Source of the DNA: Limimaricola sp027213785
Lineage (GTDB): Bacteria > Pseudomonadota > Alphaproteobacteria > Rhodobacterales > Rhodobacteraceae
Length of the DNA: 64,000 bases
Reading direction: 5' to 3'
Assembly (NCBI RefSeq): GCF_050847355.1
Contig: NZ_CP193755.1
Coordinates: 2,852,001-2,916,000 of the forward strand
In this document: piece by piece, positions 9,309 to 17,668 of the stretch
How the letters are laid out: every line of letters starts with the position of its first letter
Numbering within the stretch: the stretch's first letter is position 1
Translations under genes and position numbers: made by a program
The notes under the pieces: generated by a model
The model's input: the letters and a program-made list of their open reading frames with translations, nothing else
The model's database searches: none
Told to the model about the DNA's origin: nothing

Positions 9309-9342
9309 GTGACGGCACAAATTCTGTGTCGCATGCCGTCAC
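9309..9342. repeat. Inverted repeat GTGACGGCA...TGCCGTCAC
   Basis: Perfect 9-base arms (9309-9317 and 9334-9342) separated by 16 bases. No T-run follows on either strand, so a simple Rho-independent terminator is not obvious. It may be an operator or the hairpin of an unknown transcript. Confidence 0.4.
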
Positions 9343-9512
9343 CAATACGCATGAGCGCCCCCGTCCGCTTCTCCCTGACCACGGACCAAGCAAGTGATCA
9401 CAGAGGGGTAGCCACACTGCTGGGCAGCCTGCCCAACACAGAAGGGCTACTTGCCAATCGAAGGTACTTTGGTCTCGGTTCTGGCCTTCGTTTCGGAGGG
9501 ATCCGCAACGCG

Positions 9513-9545
9513 GAACCGCCGCGCCCTTGCGGGACACGGCGGTTC
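9513..9545. terminator. GC-rich hairpin, possible terminator
   Basis: Arms GAACCGCCG (9513-9521) and CGGCGGTTC (9537-9545) pair perfectly over nine bases around a 15-base loop that contains GCGCCCTTGCGGG. There is no strong T-tract on either side. It sits just before the tRNA-like fragment and could end transcription from either direction. Confidence 0.4.
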
Positions 9546-9565
9546 TGGGTTCGGTACGCGCTTGT

Positions 9566-9594
9566 TGGTTGCGGGGACAGGATTTGAACCTGCG
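9566..9594 (-). pseudogene. 3' fragment of initiator tRNA-fMet
   Basis: On the minus strand these 29 bases read as the T-arm, the acceptor 3' strand and CCA of a tRNA. They match the intact tRNA-fMet at 41640-41716 in 27 of 29 positions, differing only by an AG/GA swap in the acceptor. The match stops at the variable loop; no D-arm or anticodon arm follows. Such 3' tRNA pieces are what tyrosine-recombinase integration leaves at an attachment site, but no such integrase gene is in the window. Confidence 0.65.
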
Positions 9595-9618
9595 CCTGGG
9601 CTCCGCCCGCTACGGCCT

Positions 9619-9641
9619 GAAACGCTCCATTGGAGCGTTTC
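9619..9641. repeat. Perfect palindrome GAAACGCTCCA-T-TGGAGCGTTTC
   Basis: An 11-base perfect inverted repeat with a single-base centre. As RNA it would form a tight hairpin, and as DNA a strong cruciform or protein-binding site. It lies between two copies of the tRNA-fMet 3' end (9566-9594 and 9706-9718). Confidence 0.6.
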
Positions 9642-9705
9642 CGAGACGGCCTTGGCCCTTCAGACCATGCGCCTGACGCGCGGTTTGTCTCTATGCTAGT
9701 GGATT

Positions 9706-9718
9706 TGGTTGCGGGAGC
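9706..9718 (-). repeat. Second short copy of the tRNA-fMet 3' end
   Basis: Thirteen bases (TGGTTGCGGGAGC on the plus strand) exactly match the last 13 bases of the intact tRNA-fMet gene at 41640-41652. It lies in the same orientation as the longer fragment at 9566-9594, so the two form a direct repeat around about 110 bases. A 13-base match could be chance alone, but its closeness to the longer fragment makes that less likely. Confidence 0.45.
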
Positions 9719-9983
9719 CTGAGGCCACCGAAATCTGCTGCCCTGTAAGAGGCTTATGAACCATACGGCAACAAGTTTCGACTGAGAGTTAAAAACTCAA
9801 GCACCATCGGCAGAGGACAGCAGAGGCATAGGCGCACGTCGTCTCTCTGCCACTATGGCGGATGCCCCCGTTTCGGTGAAGTCGACCAATGGCAATCGAT
9901 AAGGGCGCCTGCTGCACAGTTCTGAGTACCCTTGGCCGATGGCACCCATACCAGTCACGCCTCGATCACCTGAATGGCCGTTT

Positions 9984-10793
9984 TTATCCATCCCGCTCCA
10001 TGATCCACTCCACCTCCGACGCGGGCACGAAGCGCCAGTTACGGCGGGGGCCGGCCATGACGTTGAGGTAGTACATCTCGAAGCCATAGGGCGCGCCGCA
10101 GGGGTGATGCCCACGCGGCACCAGCACTACGTCGTGGTCCTTCACCGCCATGGTCTCGTCGAGCGAGCCGTCATCGGTGTAGACCCGCTGCACGCCGAAG
10201 CCCGAGGCCGGGTTCAGGCGGTGGTAGTAGGTCTCCTCGAGATAGGTGATGCGCGGGAAGTCGTCCTCGTCGTGGCGGTGGCTCGGGTAGGACGACCAGT
10301 GCCCGGCCGGAGTGAACACCTCGGTGACCAGCAAACTGTCGGCGTAGTCCTCGTGCTCCATCGCGATGTTGTTGATATGGCGCGTGTTCGTGCCCTTTCC
10401 CCGCTCGGTGAGGGTGATGCCGTCCGGACCGATGCGCCGCGCCGCGTGGCCGCCCTTGCCGGGTGCCGAGCAGACCGCGATAGTGCAGTCGGTGGTGGCC
10501 TCCGCGGTCCAGTCGCTGTCGTTCGGCAGATAGAGGCAATGCGGCGGGGTCTTTTCGAACACGTTCATCCGCTCGCCGAGTTCACCCCAGTCGCGGCCGG
10601 CGCCCGCGATCCGGGCCTTGCCCTCGACCATGACGAGGATCACCTCGCGGTCGCCGGTGACGTCCTCGACCCGGTCGCCTGCGCGCAGCCTATGCAGCGA
10701 AAAGCCCACATAGCGCCAACCGGCGCTCTCGGGCGTGATCCGGTGCACCTCGCCACGGGTGCCGAAGGGCTTGCGTTGCAGCTGGCTGGTCAT
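9984..10793 (-). CDS. iolB: 5-deoxy-glucuronate isomerase
   Basis: Converts 5-deoxy-glucuronate to 5-dehydro-2-deoxygluconate in myo-inositol catabolism. The 269-residue chain is of normal length and has the bicupin layout of IolB. A metal-binding region is visible at GHWSSYPSHRHDEDDFPRI, followed by LEETYYHRLNP, both highly characteristic of the family. The end region GHHPCGAPYGFEMYYLNVMAG is also typical. It is the last gene of the minus-strand iol cluster, 97 bases after iolE. A complete pathway order (iolC, iolD, iolE, iolB) supports the call. Confidence 0.96.
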   Translation of the reverse strand: MTSQLQRKPFGTRGEVHRITPESAGWRYVGFSLHRLRAGDRVEDVTGDREVILVMVEGKARIAGAGRDWGELGERMNVFEKTPPHCLYLPNDSDWTAEATTDCTIAVCSAPGKGGHAARRIGPDGITLTERGKGTNTRHINNIAMEHEDYADSLLVTEVFTPAGHWSSYPSHRHDEDDFPRITYLEETYYHRLNPASGFGVQRVYTDDGSLDETMAVKDHDVVLVPRGHHPCGAPYGFEMYYLNVMAGPRRNWRFVPASEVEWIMERDG

Positions 10794-10890
10794 GAGGTTT
10801 CGTCCTTGTCGTCATGCATGTCATGGCCCTTGCGGCGGCCGGGGCGGCCATGCGCGTCAGGGCGCAGGCCCGCCGGGCCCTGGACCGGTT

Positions 10891-11817
10891 TCAGCCCTGC
10901 GGCGCCGGTACCCGGTCTTCGACGGTCAGCCCAGCCCGCGCGCAGAGGTCGCGGATCTTGTCGTAGCCGAGCTTCGACGCGTCATAGGGCCCGACCTTGC
11001 CCGGGTCCTGCTCGGCCTCGACCACGATCCAGCCGTCATACCCCATCGATGCCAGCCGGTCGGTCACAGCGGCGAAGTCGATCGAGCCGTCCGGGTCACC
11101 GGGCACGGTGAAGGCTCCCGCCACCACCGCGTCGAGGAACGACCACGCCTCGGCCCGTGCCTTGCGCGCCACCTCGGCGCGCAGGTCCTTGTAGTGGACA
11201 TGGCCAATCCGGTCGCCCCAGCGGTCGAGAACGGCCATCGGATCGCCGCCGCCGAAGACCAGGTGCCCGGTGTCGTAGAGCAGCCCGACCTCCGGCCCCG
11301 AGCCCTCCATCAGCCAGTCGATATCGTCCGCGTCCTCGACGATCGCGCCCATGTGGTGGTGATAGGTTAGGGGCAGCCCCTTGTCGCCCATCCACTTGGC
11401 CAGCTCTGTCAGCTTGCGCGCGTAGCCCGTCAGCTCGTCGCGCGAGAGCTTGGGCCGGGCATTCACCGGCGTGGCACGGTCGCCTTGCACGGTGTTCGAG
11501 CACTCGGCATAGACCAGACAGGGCGCGCCGAGCGCGGCGAACTGCTCCACCTGCCCGGCGATGGCGGCCTTCTCGGTCGCGACGTCGTTGACCAGAAGGT
11601 TGCCAGAGCACCAGCCGCCGCAGAGCGCGAGCCCGTGGCCGTCGAGGTAGCGGCGTAGCTCCTCGGTGCCCGAGGGCATGCGGCGGCCACGCTCGATGCC
11701 GGTGTAACCGATCTCGCGCGCCTCGCGCAGCGCCTGCTCCATGGTGAAGGCGGCTGTGAGGTCGGGCAGGTCGTCGTTCTGCCAGGCGATGGGGGAAATG
11801 CCGATCCGGACGCTCAT
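10891..11817 (-). CDS. iolE: Myo-inosose-2 dehydratase
   Basis: Dehydrates 2-keto-myo-inositol (inosose) to 3D-(3,5/4)-trihydroxycyclohexane-1,2-dione. It is a 308-residue xylose-isomerase-like TIM barrel beginning MSVRIGISPIAWQNDDLPDL, the usual IolE start. Metal/active-site blocks are YHHHMGAIVED around residue 150, LLYDTGHLVFGGGDP around residue 180, HVHYKDLR near 210 and IVVEAEQDP near 275. It lies 84 bases downstream of iolD on the same strand and presumably belongs to the same transcript. Confidence 0.96.
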   Translation of the reverse strand: MSVRIGISPIAWQNDDLPDLTAAFTMEQALREAREIGYTGIERGRRMPSGTEELRRYLDGHGLALCGGWCSGNLLVNDVATEKAAIAGQVEQFAALGAPCLVYAECSNTVQGDRATPVNARPKLSRDELTGYARKLTELAKWMGDKGLPLTYHHHMGAIVEDADDIDWLMEGSGPEVGLLYDTGHLVFGGGDPMAVLDRWGDRIGHVHYKDLRAEVARKARAEAWSFLDAVVAGAFTVPGDPDGSIDFAAVTDRLASMGYDGWIVVEAEQDPGKVGPYDASKLGYDKIRDLCARAGLTVEDRVPAPQG

Positions 11818-11901
11818 CTTGTCTGTCTTTCGATTGGGAAAGTGAAGGGAGACGGCCGCGCGCGGCGGGAGGCATCCGCGCGCGGCCCCGGTGCTCCGGG
11901 C

Positions 11902-13731
11902 TCAATTGAGCGTGCGGGCCCGGATCTGCGCCTCGTAGGCCTGGCGCTTCTCGCGCACCTGCGGGCGCTGCGAGACCTCGGGAACGGCGACGTCCCACCA
12001 GTGGCCGCCATCGGGGGTCGAGGGATAGGGGTCGGTGTCGATCACCACTACGAAAGGCTCCTGGCCCGTCTCACGACGTGTAAGAGCTTCCTCGAGCTCA
12101 TGGATCGAGCCGACATGCACCGCCTTCGCCCCCATTGACGCCGCGTGTGCGGCGAAGTCGATCTTCGACGGGTTCACGTGATGCGAGTGGTCGAGCATGT
12201 TGTTGAACTCCGCTCCGCCGGTGCCGATCTGGAGCCGGTTGATGCAGCCGTAGCCACGGTTGTCGGTGATCACCACGGTCAGGTCGAGGCCCAGCATCGC
12301 CGCCGTCGCCAGCTCGGAATTGGCCATCATGTAGGAGCCGTCGCCGACCATGCAGACCACATCGCGACCGGGCTCGGCCATCTTGATGCCAATCGCGCCG
12401 GCGATCTCGTAGCCCATGCAAGAGAAGCCGTATTCCATGTGATAGGCCCCGGGCCGCGGCGCCTTCCACAGCTTGTGCAGCTCGCCCGGCATGGTACCGG
12501 CGGCGCACATCACTACGGTGTCCGGCCCCGAGGCCCGTTGCACCGCGCCGATGACCTGCTGGTCGGTGGGCAAGGTATCGTTGCCCTGCGGGGCATCGGT
12601 AAGTGGGTCGACGGCCGCGAACCATTCTTTCTTGAGCGACGCATCCGGCGCCGCGAAGACGTGGTCGCCAAGCTTACGGGTGAGCGCCTCGAGCCCTGCC
12701 AGCGCGTCGCAGCACAAGGGCTCCGCCCCGTGCTTCATGGCGTCGTAGGCCGCGACGTTGAGCGAGACGAGCTGCCGCGCCGGGTTCTGGAACACTGTCC
12801 ATGAACCGGTGGTGAAATCCTGGAACCTCGTGCCGACGCCGAGGACGAGATCGGCTGTGGCGCAGACCGCGTTGGCCGAGGCCGCGCCGGTGACGCCCAC
12901 GGGGCCGAAGTTCAGCGCATGGTCCCAGGGCAGCGCCGACTTGCCGGCCTGGCTCTCGACCACGGGGATGCGGTGCGCCTCGGTGAAGGCGGCGAGCGCC
13001 TCGGCCGCGCCCGCGTAATGCACGCCGCCACCGGCGACGATCACCGGGCGCCTCGCGCCCTTCAGCATCTCCGTCACCGCGTCGAGCTCGACCGGGTCCG
13101 GCTGCGGTCGGCGGGTGCGCCAGACCTTCGGCGCGAAGAAGCGCTCGGGCCAGTCGTAAGCTTCGGCCTGCACGTCCTGGCAGAAGGACAGGCAGACAGG
13201 GCCGCATTCCGCCGGATCGGTCATCACCCGGAAGGCACGCGGCAGCGCGGTCAGCAGCTGTTCGGGCCGGGTGATGCGATCGAAGTAACGGGTCACGGGG
13301 CGGAAGCAGTCGTTCACCGACACGGTGCCGTCCTCGAAATCCTCGATCTGCTGCAAGACCGGATCGGGACCGCGGTTCGCAAAGACGTCGCCGGGGATCA
13401 GCAGCAGCGGCAGCCGGTTCACATGCGCCAGCGCCGCGGCGGTGACCATGTTGGTCGCCCCTGGCCCGATCGACGAGGTGACGGCCATCGCGCGCCTGCG
13501 TCCCGACTGCTTGGCATAGGCTATGGCGGCGTGGCACATTGTCTGCTCGTTATGGCCGCGCCAGGTCTGGAAGCGCTCGCGCTCGGCATGCAGCGCCTCG
13601 CCGATCCCGGCCACGTTGCCGTGGCCGAAGATCGCCCATATCCCGGCGAGAAAGGGTTCGCCCGCCTCGTTCAGCTGCGCTGCGAGATACTTCACCATCG
13701 CTTGGGCGGCGGTGAGCCGGATCGTCGTCAT
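11902..13731 (-). CDS. iolD: 3D-(3,5/4)-trihydroxycyclohexane-1,2-dione acylhydrolase
   Basis: Thiamine-diphosphate enzyme opening the ring of the trihydroxycyclohexanedione to 5-deoxy-glucuronate. The chain is 609 residues, in the family range, with the N-terminal PYR-domain region FGHGNVAGIGEALH and the C-terminal ThDP-binding GDGSYMMANSELATA. The latter fits the GDG-X(n)-N motif that binds magnesium and diphosphate. I chose the ATG at 13731 because it forms an ATGA overlap with the stop of iolC at 13728-13731; an in-frame extension upstream overlaps iolC and is discarded. The tight overlap implies translational coupling of the two steps. Confidence 0.96.
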   Translation of the reverse strand: MTTIRLTAAQAMVKYLAAQLNEAGEPFLAGIWAIFGHGNVAGIGEALHAERERFQTWRGHNEQTMCHAAIAYAKQSGRRRAMAVTSSIGPGATNMVTAAALAHVNRLPLLLIPGDVFANRGPDPVLQQIEDFEDGTVSVNDCFRPVTRYFDRITRPEQLLTALPRAFRVMTDPAECGPVCLSFCQDVQAEAYDWPERFFAPKVWRTRRPQPDPVELDAVTEMLKGARRPVIVAGGGVHYAGAAEALAAFTEAHRIPVVESQAGKSALPWDHALNFGPVGVTGAASANAVCATADLVLGVGTRFQDFTTGSWTVFQNPARQLVSLNVAAYDAMKHGAEPLCCDALAGLEALTRKLGDHVFAAPDASLKKEWFAAVDPLTDAPQGNDTLPTDQQVIGAVQRASGPDTVVMCAAGTMPGELHKLWKAPRPGAYHMEYGFSCMGYEIAGAIGIKMAEPGRDVVCMVGDGSYMMANSELATAAMLGLDLTVVITDNRGYGCINRLQIGTGGAEFNNMLDHSHHVNPSKIDFAAHAASMGAKAVHVGSIHELEEALTRRETGQEPFVVVIDTDPYPSTPDGGHWWDVAVPEVSQRPQVREKRQAYEAQIRARTLN

Positions 13732-15638
13732 GCCGCATCCTCCCTCTGCGCCCGTGCCGCGTCCCACAGGGCGCAGAGCCGGGCATACCTGTCCTTCATG
13801 TCGCGCAGCGCCTCGGCATCGTCCATGCGCCCCGCCATCCAGGCCTCGGCCGCCGCGCCGAAGATCGTGCGGCCAACGGCGAAGCCTTTTACCAATGGGA
13901 AGCGTGCGGCGGAGCGGAAGCTCTTGGCCAGCGCTTCCTCGCCCGAGGCGAGGCCCAGCACGACGATGCCGCGGGTGTGCGGGTCGTTTTCTTGAATCGC
14001 GTCGCAGGCCGCTTGCCATCCCGTATCCGAGGTCATCGGCTCGAGCTTCCACCAGTCCGGGTAGACGCCGATCTCGTAGAAACGGCGGATGATCCGGGCC
14101 GTGGTGTCGTCGCCCACCGGCGCGACCTTCGACGGGATCACCTCGAGCAGGAATTCAAGCCGGTTGCGCCGGGCGGCGTGGAACAGCCGCGTCACCGTCG
14201 CCTCTTGCGCCGCGCACGTCTCGGCGTCGTCGTCGGGGTGATAGAAGCAAAGGCACTTCACCACGTGCTCGGCGGGCCATTCCGACAAGCCCCCGAAATC
14301 GGGGCCGAGCTCGGGCTCCAGCTTGAGGGGCCGCGATCCGGGCCATTCGACCGGTCGGCCGATCCACAGCCCCTGCCCCGCCGCACGGTGCAGCGCCGTG
14401 CGGCCCAGCCGGTTGTCGCACAAAAGGCCGTAGCCCGGCCGCCCCTGCGCCACGGCCTCGCAGGCATCGAGGCACAGCTCCTTGAACCGCCCGATCTTCT
14501 CAGGTGTCGCGCCCGTCAGATCCTCGAGCTGCATCCGGTGGTCGAAAGCGAAGATCCGCATTTCGGGCCAATCGCCGGTCCGGTTGGTCGACCAGTGGAT
14601 CTGCTCGAGCTGGGTATCCTTGCGCAACGCCTTCTCCTTCACGCCGCGCGCGAGGAAGAACTCCAGTTCCTTCAGCGAAGGATAGGCCGGGGTACAGCCA
14701 TGCCGGCTCACTGCGAAGGCGCCGCAGGCATTGGCGTATTCCAGTGCGCGTGGCCACGCCTCGCCGTCGAGCCAGCCCTTCAAGAGCCCCGACATGAAGC
14801 CGTCGCCCGCGCCGAGCACGTTGAACACCTCGATCGGAAAACCGGGGCCCGTCTGCCCCGCGTCGAGGCTTTCGGGAATCTCACCCTCGAAGGCGACCGC
14901 ACCGTCCGCACCGCGCTTGCAGACCAAGGTGGCATCCGAGACCGCCCGTACCGCGCGCAGCGCCTGAATCGTATCGGTCGAGCCGCCGGCGATGTGGAAC
15001 TCCTCTTCGGTGCCGACGATCAGGTCGAAGCGATGCAGCGTCGATTGCAGCTTGGCGGTGACGGTCTCGCTCTCGACGAAGCGGCTCTCGCCTTCGCCAT
15101 GGCCCGCCACGCCCCACAGGTTCGGGCGGTAGTCGATGTCGAGCGCGGTCTTGGCACCGTGCTTGCGAGCGAGTTCCAGCGCCTTCAATACTGCCTTTTC
15201 CGTGCGCGGATGGCTCAGATGCGTGCCGGTGGCGACGACGGCGCGGGCCCGGGCGATCAGCCCCTCGTCGACATCCTCCTCCGACAGCGCCATGTCGGCG
15301 CAGTTCTCGCGGTAGAAGATCAGCGGAAAGCTGTCCTCGTCGCGGATGCCCAGCAGCACCAACGCGGTCAGCCGCTCGGGGTCGGTCAGCACGCCCGACA
15401 CGTCGACCCCCTCACGTTCAAGCTGCTCGCGGATGAACCGCCCCATATGTTCGTCGCCGACCTTGGTGAGCAACGCCGATCTGAGCCCCAGCCGCGCGGT
15501 CCCGGCGGCCATGTTGGTCGGGCTGCCGCCGAGATACTTCTCGAAGGACCGCATGTCCTCCAGCCGCCCGCCCACCTGCGCGCCGTAAAGGTCTACCGAG
15601 GACCGGCCGATGGTGATGAGATCGAGATCCTTGGCCAT
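13728..15638 (-). CDS. iolC: 5-dehydro-2-deoxygluconokinase fused to DUF2090 domain
   Basis: Bifunctional-looking protein of 636 residues. Residues 1 to about 320 form a PfkB-family kinase (start MAKDLDLITIGRSSVDLYGA, substrate motif YLGGSPTNMAAGTARLG, and the catalytic GAGDGFMSGLLKG), which phosphorylates 5-dehydro-2-deoxygluconate. Residues from about 330 to the end are a DUF2090 domain with FAFDHRMQLEDL and CLCFYHPDDD. Its TIM-barrel, aldolase-like character suggests it supplies the IolJ aldolase step; no separate iolJ is present here. The start at 15638 overlaps the stop of the ABC ATPase gene by one base (TGATG). This fused form is common in alphaproteobacteria. Confidence 0.94.
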   Translation of the reverse strand: MAKDLDLITIGRSSVDLYGAQVGGRLEDMRSFEKYLGGSPTNMAAGTARLGLRSALLTKVGDEHMGRFIREQLEREGVDVSGVLTDPERLTALVLLGIRDEDSFPLIFYRENCADMALSEEDVDEGLIARARAVVATGTHLSHPRTEKAVLKALELARKHGAKTALDIDYRPNLWGVAGHGEGESRFVESETVTAKLQSTLHRFDLIVGTEEEFHIAGGSTDTIQALRAVRAVSDATLVCKRGADGAVAFEGEIPESLDAGQTGPGFPIEVFNVLGAGDGFMSGLLKGWLDGEAWPRALEYANACGAFAVSRHGCTPAYPSLKELEFFLARGVKEKALRKDTQLEQIHWSTNRTGDWPEMRIFAFDHRMQLEDLTGATPEKIGRFKELCLDACEAVAQGRPGYGLLCDNRLGRTALHRAAGQGLWIGRPVEWPGSRPLKLEPELGPDFGGLSEWPAEHVVKCLCFYHPDDDAETCAAQEATVTRLFHAARRNRLEFLLEVIPSKVAPVGDDTTARIIRRFYEIGVYPDWWKLEPMTSDTGWQAACDAIQENDPHTRGIVVLGLASGEEALAKSFRSAARFPLVKGFAVGRTIFGAAAEAWMAGRMDDAEALRDMKDRYARLCALWDAARAQREDAA

Positions 15639-16459
15639 CAGACGGTGCCCTCCAGCGACCCTTCGAGTTGAGCCAACTCTTGGCCGCCCGCCATCAGGTC
15701 CTGAAGCGCTTCGGGCGTGATCTCGCCGCGCTTCGCGGTGCCGAGCGTCTTGCCGCGGTTCAGTACGGTGAAGCGGTCGCCCACTGCCAGCGCATGGCGC
15801 ACGTTGTGGCTGATGAAGACCACGCCGACGCCCTGCTTGCGCACCCGGTCAATGGTGGCCAGCACATTCGAGGTCTGGCGCACGCCGAGCGCCGAGGTCG
15901 GCTCGTCCAGGATCAGCACGCGGGCCCCGAAATAGACAGCGCGGGCGATGGCCACGGTCTGGCGCTCGCCGCCCGAGAGCGTGCCGACCGCCTGGTCGGG
16001 GCCGCGCAGGTTGATGCCCATCTTGCGCATCTCCTCCACCACCGTCTCGTTCATCTTCTGCACGTCCATCCGCTTGGTCGGGCCGCGCCCGATGGTCGGC
16101 TCGCGCCCCATGAAGAAGTTGCGGGTGACCGACATCAGCGGGATCATCGCGAGATCCTGGAACACCGTGGCGATCCCGGCCTCCATCGCGTCACGTGGAC
16201 TGGAGAAGTTCATCGGCTTGCCGTCGATGGTGATCGTGCCGTGGGTCGGTTTGTGCACGCCGGACATCGTCTTGATGAAGGTCGACTTGCCGGCGCCGTT
16301 GTCACCAAGCAGGCAATGGCATTCGCCGGGCTTCACGTCAAAGCTGACACCCGCCAGCGCGATGATGTTGCCGAAGTGCTTCTCGATATCGATCATCTCG
16401 ATGATCGGCTTGGCATCAGTCGACACGTCGCCGTGGTGGAATTTCGAGTCTTGGGTCAT
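15638..16459 (-). CDS. Sugar/inositol ABC importer ATP-binding protein
   Basis: Cytoplasmic ATPase of a CUT2-type importer, energising uptake of inositol or a similar polyol. Walker A is GDNGAGKSTFIKTM, the signature is LSGGERQTVAIARAV, Walker B is VLILDEPTSALG, and the switch His lies in VVFISHNVRHA. At 273 residues it carries one nucleotide-binding domain, whereas many CUT2 ATPases have two in tandem; the single-domain FrcA/IatA-like form fits. The ATG at 16459 follows GGAGCGGTGAG and lies one base after the permease stop. An earlier in-frame ATG at 16480 would overlap the permease. Confidence 0.92.
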   Translation of the reverse strand: MTQDSKFHHGDVSTDAKPIIEMIDIEKHFGNIIALAGVSFDVKPGECHCLLGDNGAGKSTFIKTMSGVHKPTHGTITIDGKPMNFSSPRDAMEAGIATVFQDLAMIPLMSVTRNFFMGREPTIGRGPTKRMDVQKMNETVVEEMRKMGINLRGPDQAVGTLSGGERQTVAIARAVYFGARVLILDEPTSALGVRQTSNVLATIDRVRKQGVGVVFISHNVRHALAVGDRFTVLNRGKTLGTAKRGEITPEALQDLMAGGQELAQLEGSLEGTV

Positions 16460-16460
16460 C

Positions 16461-17579
16461 TCACCGCTCCCCCGTGACACGCTTGCGGATGAAGTTGTTG
16501 AAGAGCACCGCGATCAGCAGCATCCCGCCGAGGAAGATCTGGAACCAGTCCTGATCGAAATCGGTGTAGGTCAGGCCAATCGTTACCATGCCGAAGATGA
16601 TGGCGCCGAAGAACGCCCCGATCGCCGAGCCATAGCCCCCCGTCAGAAGACAGCCGCCGATCACCGCTGCGATGATCGCCTCGAATTCCTTCATGAAGCC
16701 ACGCCGCGCATCTGTGGAACCCGAGTCCATCACCGTAATGATCGCGACCAGCGCACCGCACATCGCGGTCAGCATGAAGAGCGAGACCTTCACCTTGCGG
16801 ACCGGCACGCCGGAGTTGGACGCGGCATTGCTGTCGCCACCGGCCGCGAAGATCCAGTTACCGGCGGGGGTGCGAAGAAGCACGTAAGTGGCGACCAAGG
16901 CAAGGAAGGCGAACCACAGGATCTCGACCGGGATGCCGGGCACCTTCGGCGCGCCGTTGTTGAAGGTTTCGATCACACCGGCCTCGGCCAGCCAGACGAA
17001 GAGCGGACCGAAGGCGTCGCCGGAGAACAGCGGCGCGAGCCAGTCGCCCTCGACCGCGTCGCGCACGCCGCGCAGCTGGGTCGAGCCACCCGAGGCAATC
17101 TTGAGCCCGACGAGCGAGGCACCGCGCAGCACGAAAAGGAATGCCAGCGTCACAATAAAGGATGGCAGACCGGTCCTGAGCACGATCGAACCGTTCACCG
17201 CGCCGATCATGGCCGCCACGATCATGGTGAGCGGGATCGCGAAGATGAGCGGCAGGCCGAGTGTTACGGTCGCGGCTCCGAAGATCAGGCCGGCGAAGGC
17301 CACCATCGAGCCGATGGAGAGATCGAACTCGCCGCCGATCATCAGCATCGCCGCGCCGATAGCGAGAATGCCGAGCTGGGCGGCCGGTGTCATGAAGTTC
17401 ATGATGCCCGAGAGCGTGAACATCGCGCTGTCGGCGGTGATCAGAAAGAACGTCGTCACCAGTATCACGCCGGCGATGGCGCCGAGCTCGGGGCGCTTCA
17501 TCAGCCGCGCGCCCAAACCTTCCTTCTTGAGACGTTCGTCCTTTGCGGCCTGGATTGCAGGCTGAACGACTTCGGCCAT
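16461..17579 (-). CDS. Sugar/inositol ABC importer permease
   Basis: Inner-membrane subunit of the CUT2 (BPD_transp_2) importer family, 372 residues with about ten hydrophobic helices. The family block GGEFDLSIGSMVAFAGLIFG is visible near residue 100 and GGCLLTGGYGSAIGAFFGA near residue 320. The ATG at 17579 is preceded by GGGAGGATGAGGCC, a better start than the upstream ATG that gives MAHTAAPRPFF. It lies between the ATPase gene (one base away) and the binding-protein gene (about 90 bases away). The substrate is inferred as inositol from the iol context. Confidence 0.92.
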   Translation of the reverse strand: MAEVVQPAIQAAKDERLKKEGLGARLMKRPELGAIAGVILVTTFFLITADSAMFTLSGIMNFMTPAAQLGILAIGAAMLMIGGEFDLSIGSMVAFAGLIFGAATVTLGLPLIFAIPLTMIVAAMIGAVNGSIVLRTGLPSFIVTLAFLFVLRGASLVGLKIASGGSTQLRGVRDAVEGDWLAPLFSGDAFGPLFVWLAEAGVIETFNNGAPKVPGIPVEILWFAFLALVATYVLLRTPAGNWIFAAGGDSNAASNSGVPVRKVKVSLFMLTAMCGALVAIITVMDSGSTDARRGFMKEFEAIIAAVIGGCLLTGGYGSAIGAFFGAIIFGMVTIGLTYTDFDQDWFQIFLGGMLLIAVLFNNFIRKRVTGER

Positions 17580-17668
17580 GGCCTCATCCTCCCGATGAAT
17601 AAAGAAAGGCCGTGGCGCGGCGGTGTGCGCCACGGCCCGATGCGTCCGGCATCACACTGGAATGGGAT

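Larger units (their letters stand above)
9058..9983. other. Non-coding stretch between the DASS gene and the inositol cluster
   Basis: No gene can be supported in these 926 bases; the small frames have no recognisable products. The stretch holds several structures listed separately: an inverted repeat at 9309-9342, a hairpin at 9513-9545, a tRNA-fMet 3' fragment at 9566-9594, a palindrome at 9619-9641, and a second short copy of the tRNA end at 9706-9718. The mix of tRNA remnants and palindromes suggests past integration or rearrangement. Confidence 0.6.

Noticed and set aside
9451..9699. Small plus-strand frame over the tRNA fragment and palindrome
   Set aside because: It overlaps structured non-coding sequence and has no recognised motif or ribosome-binding site.
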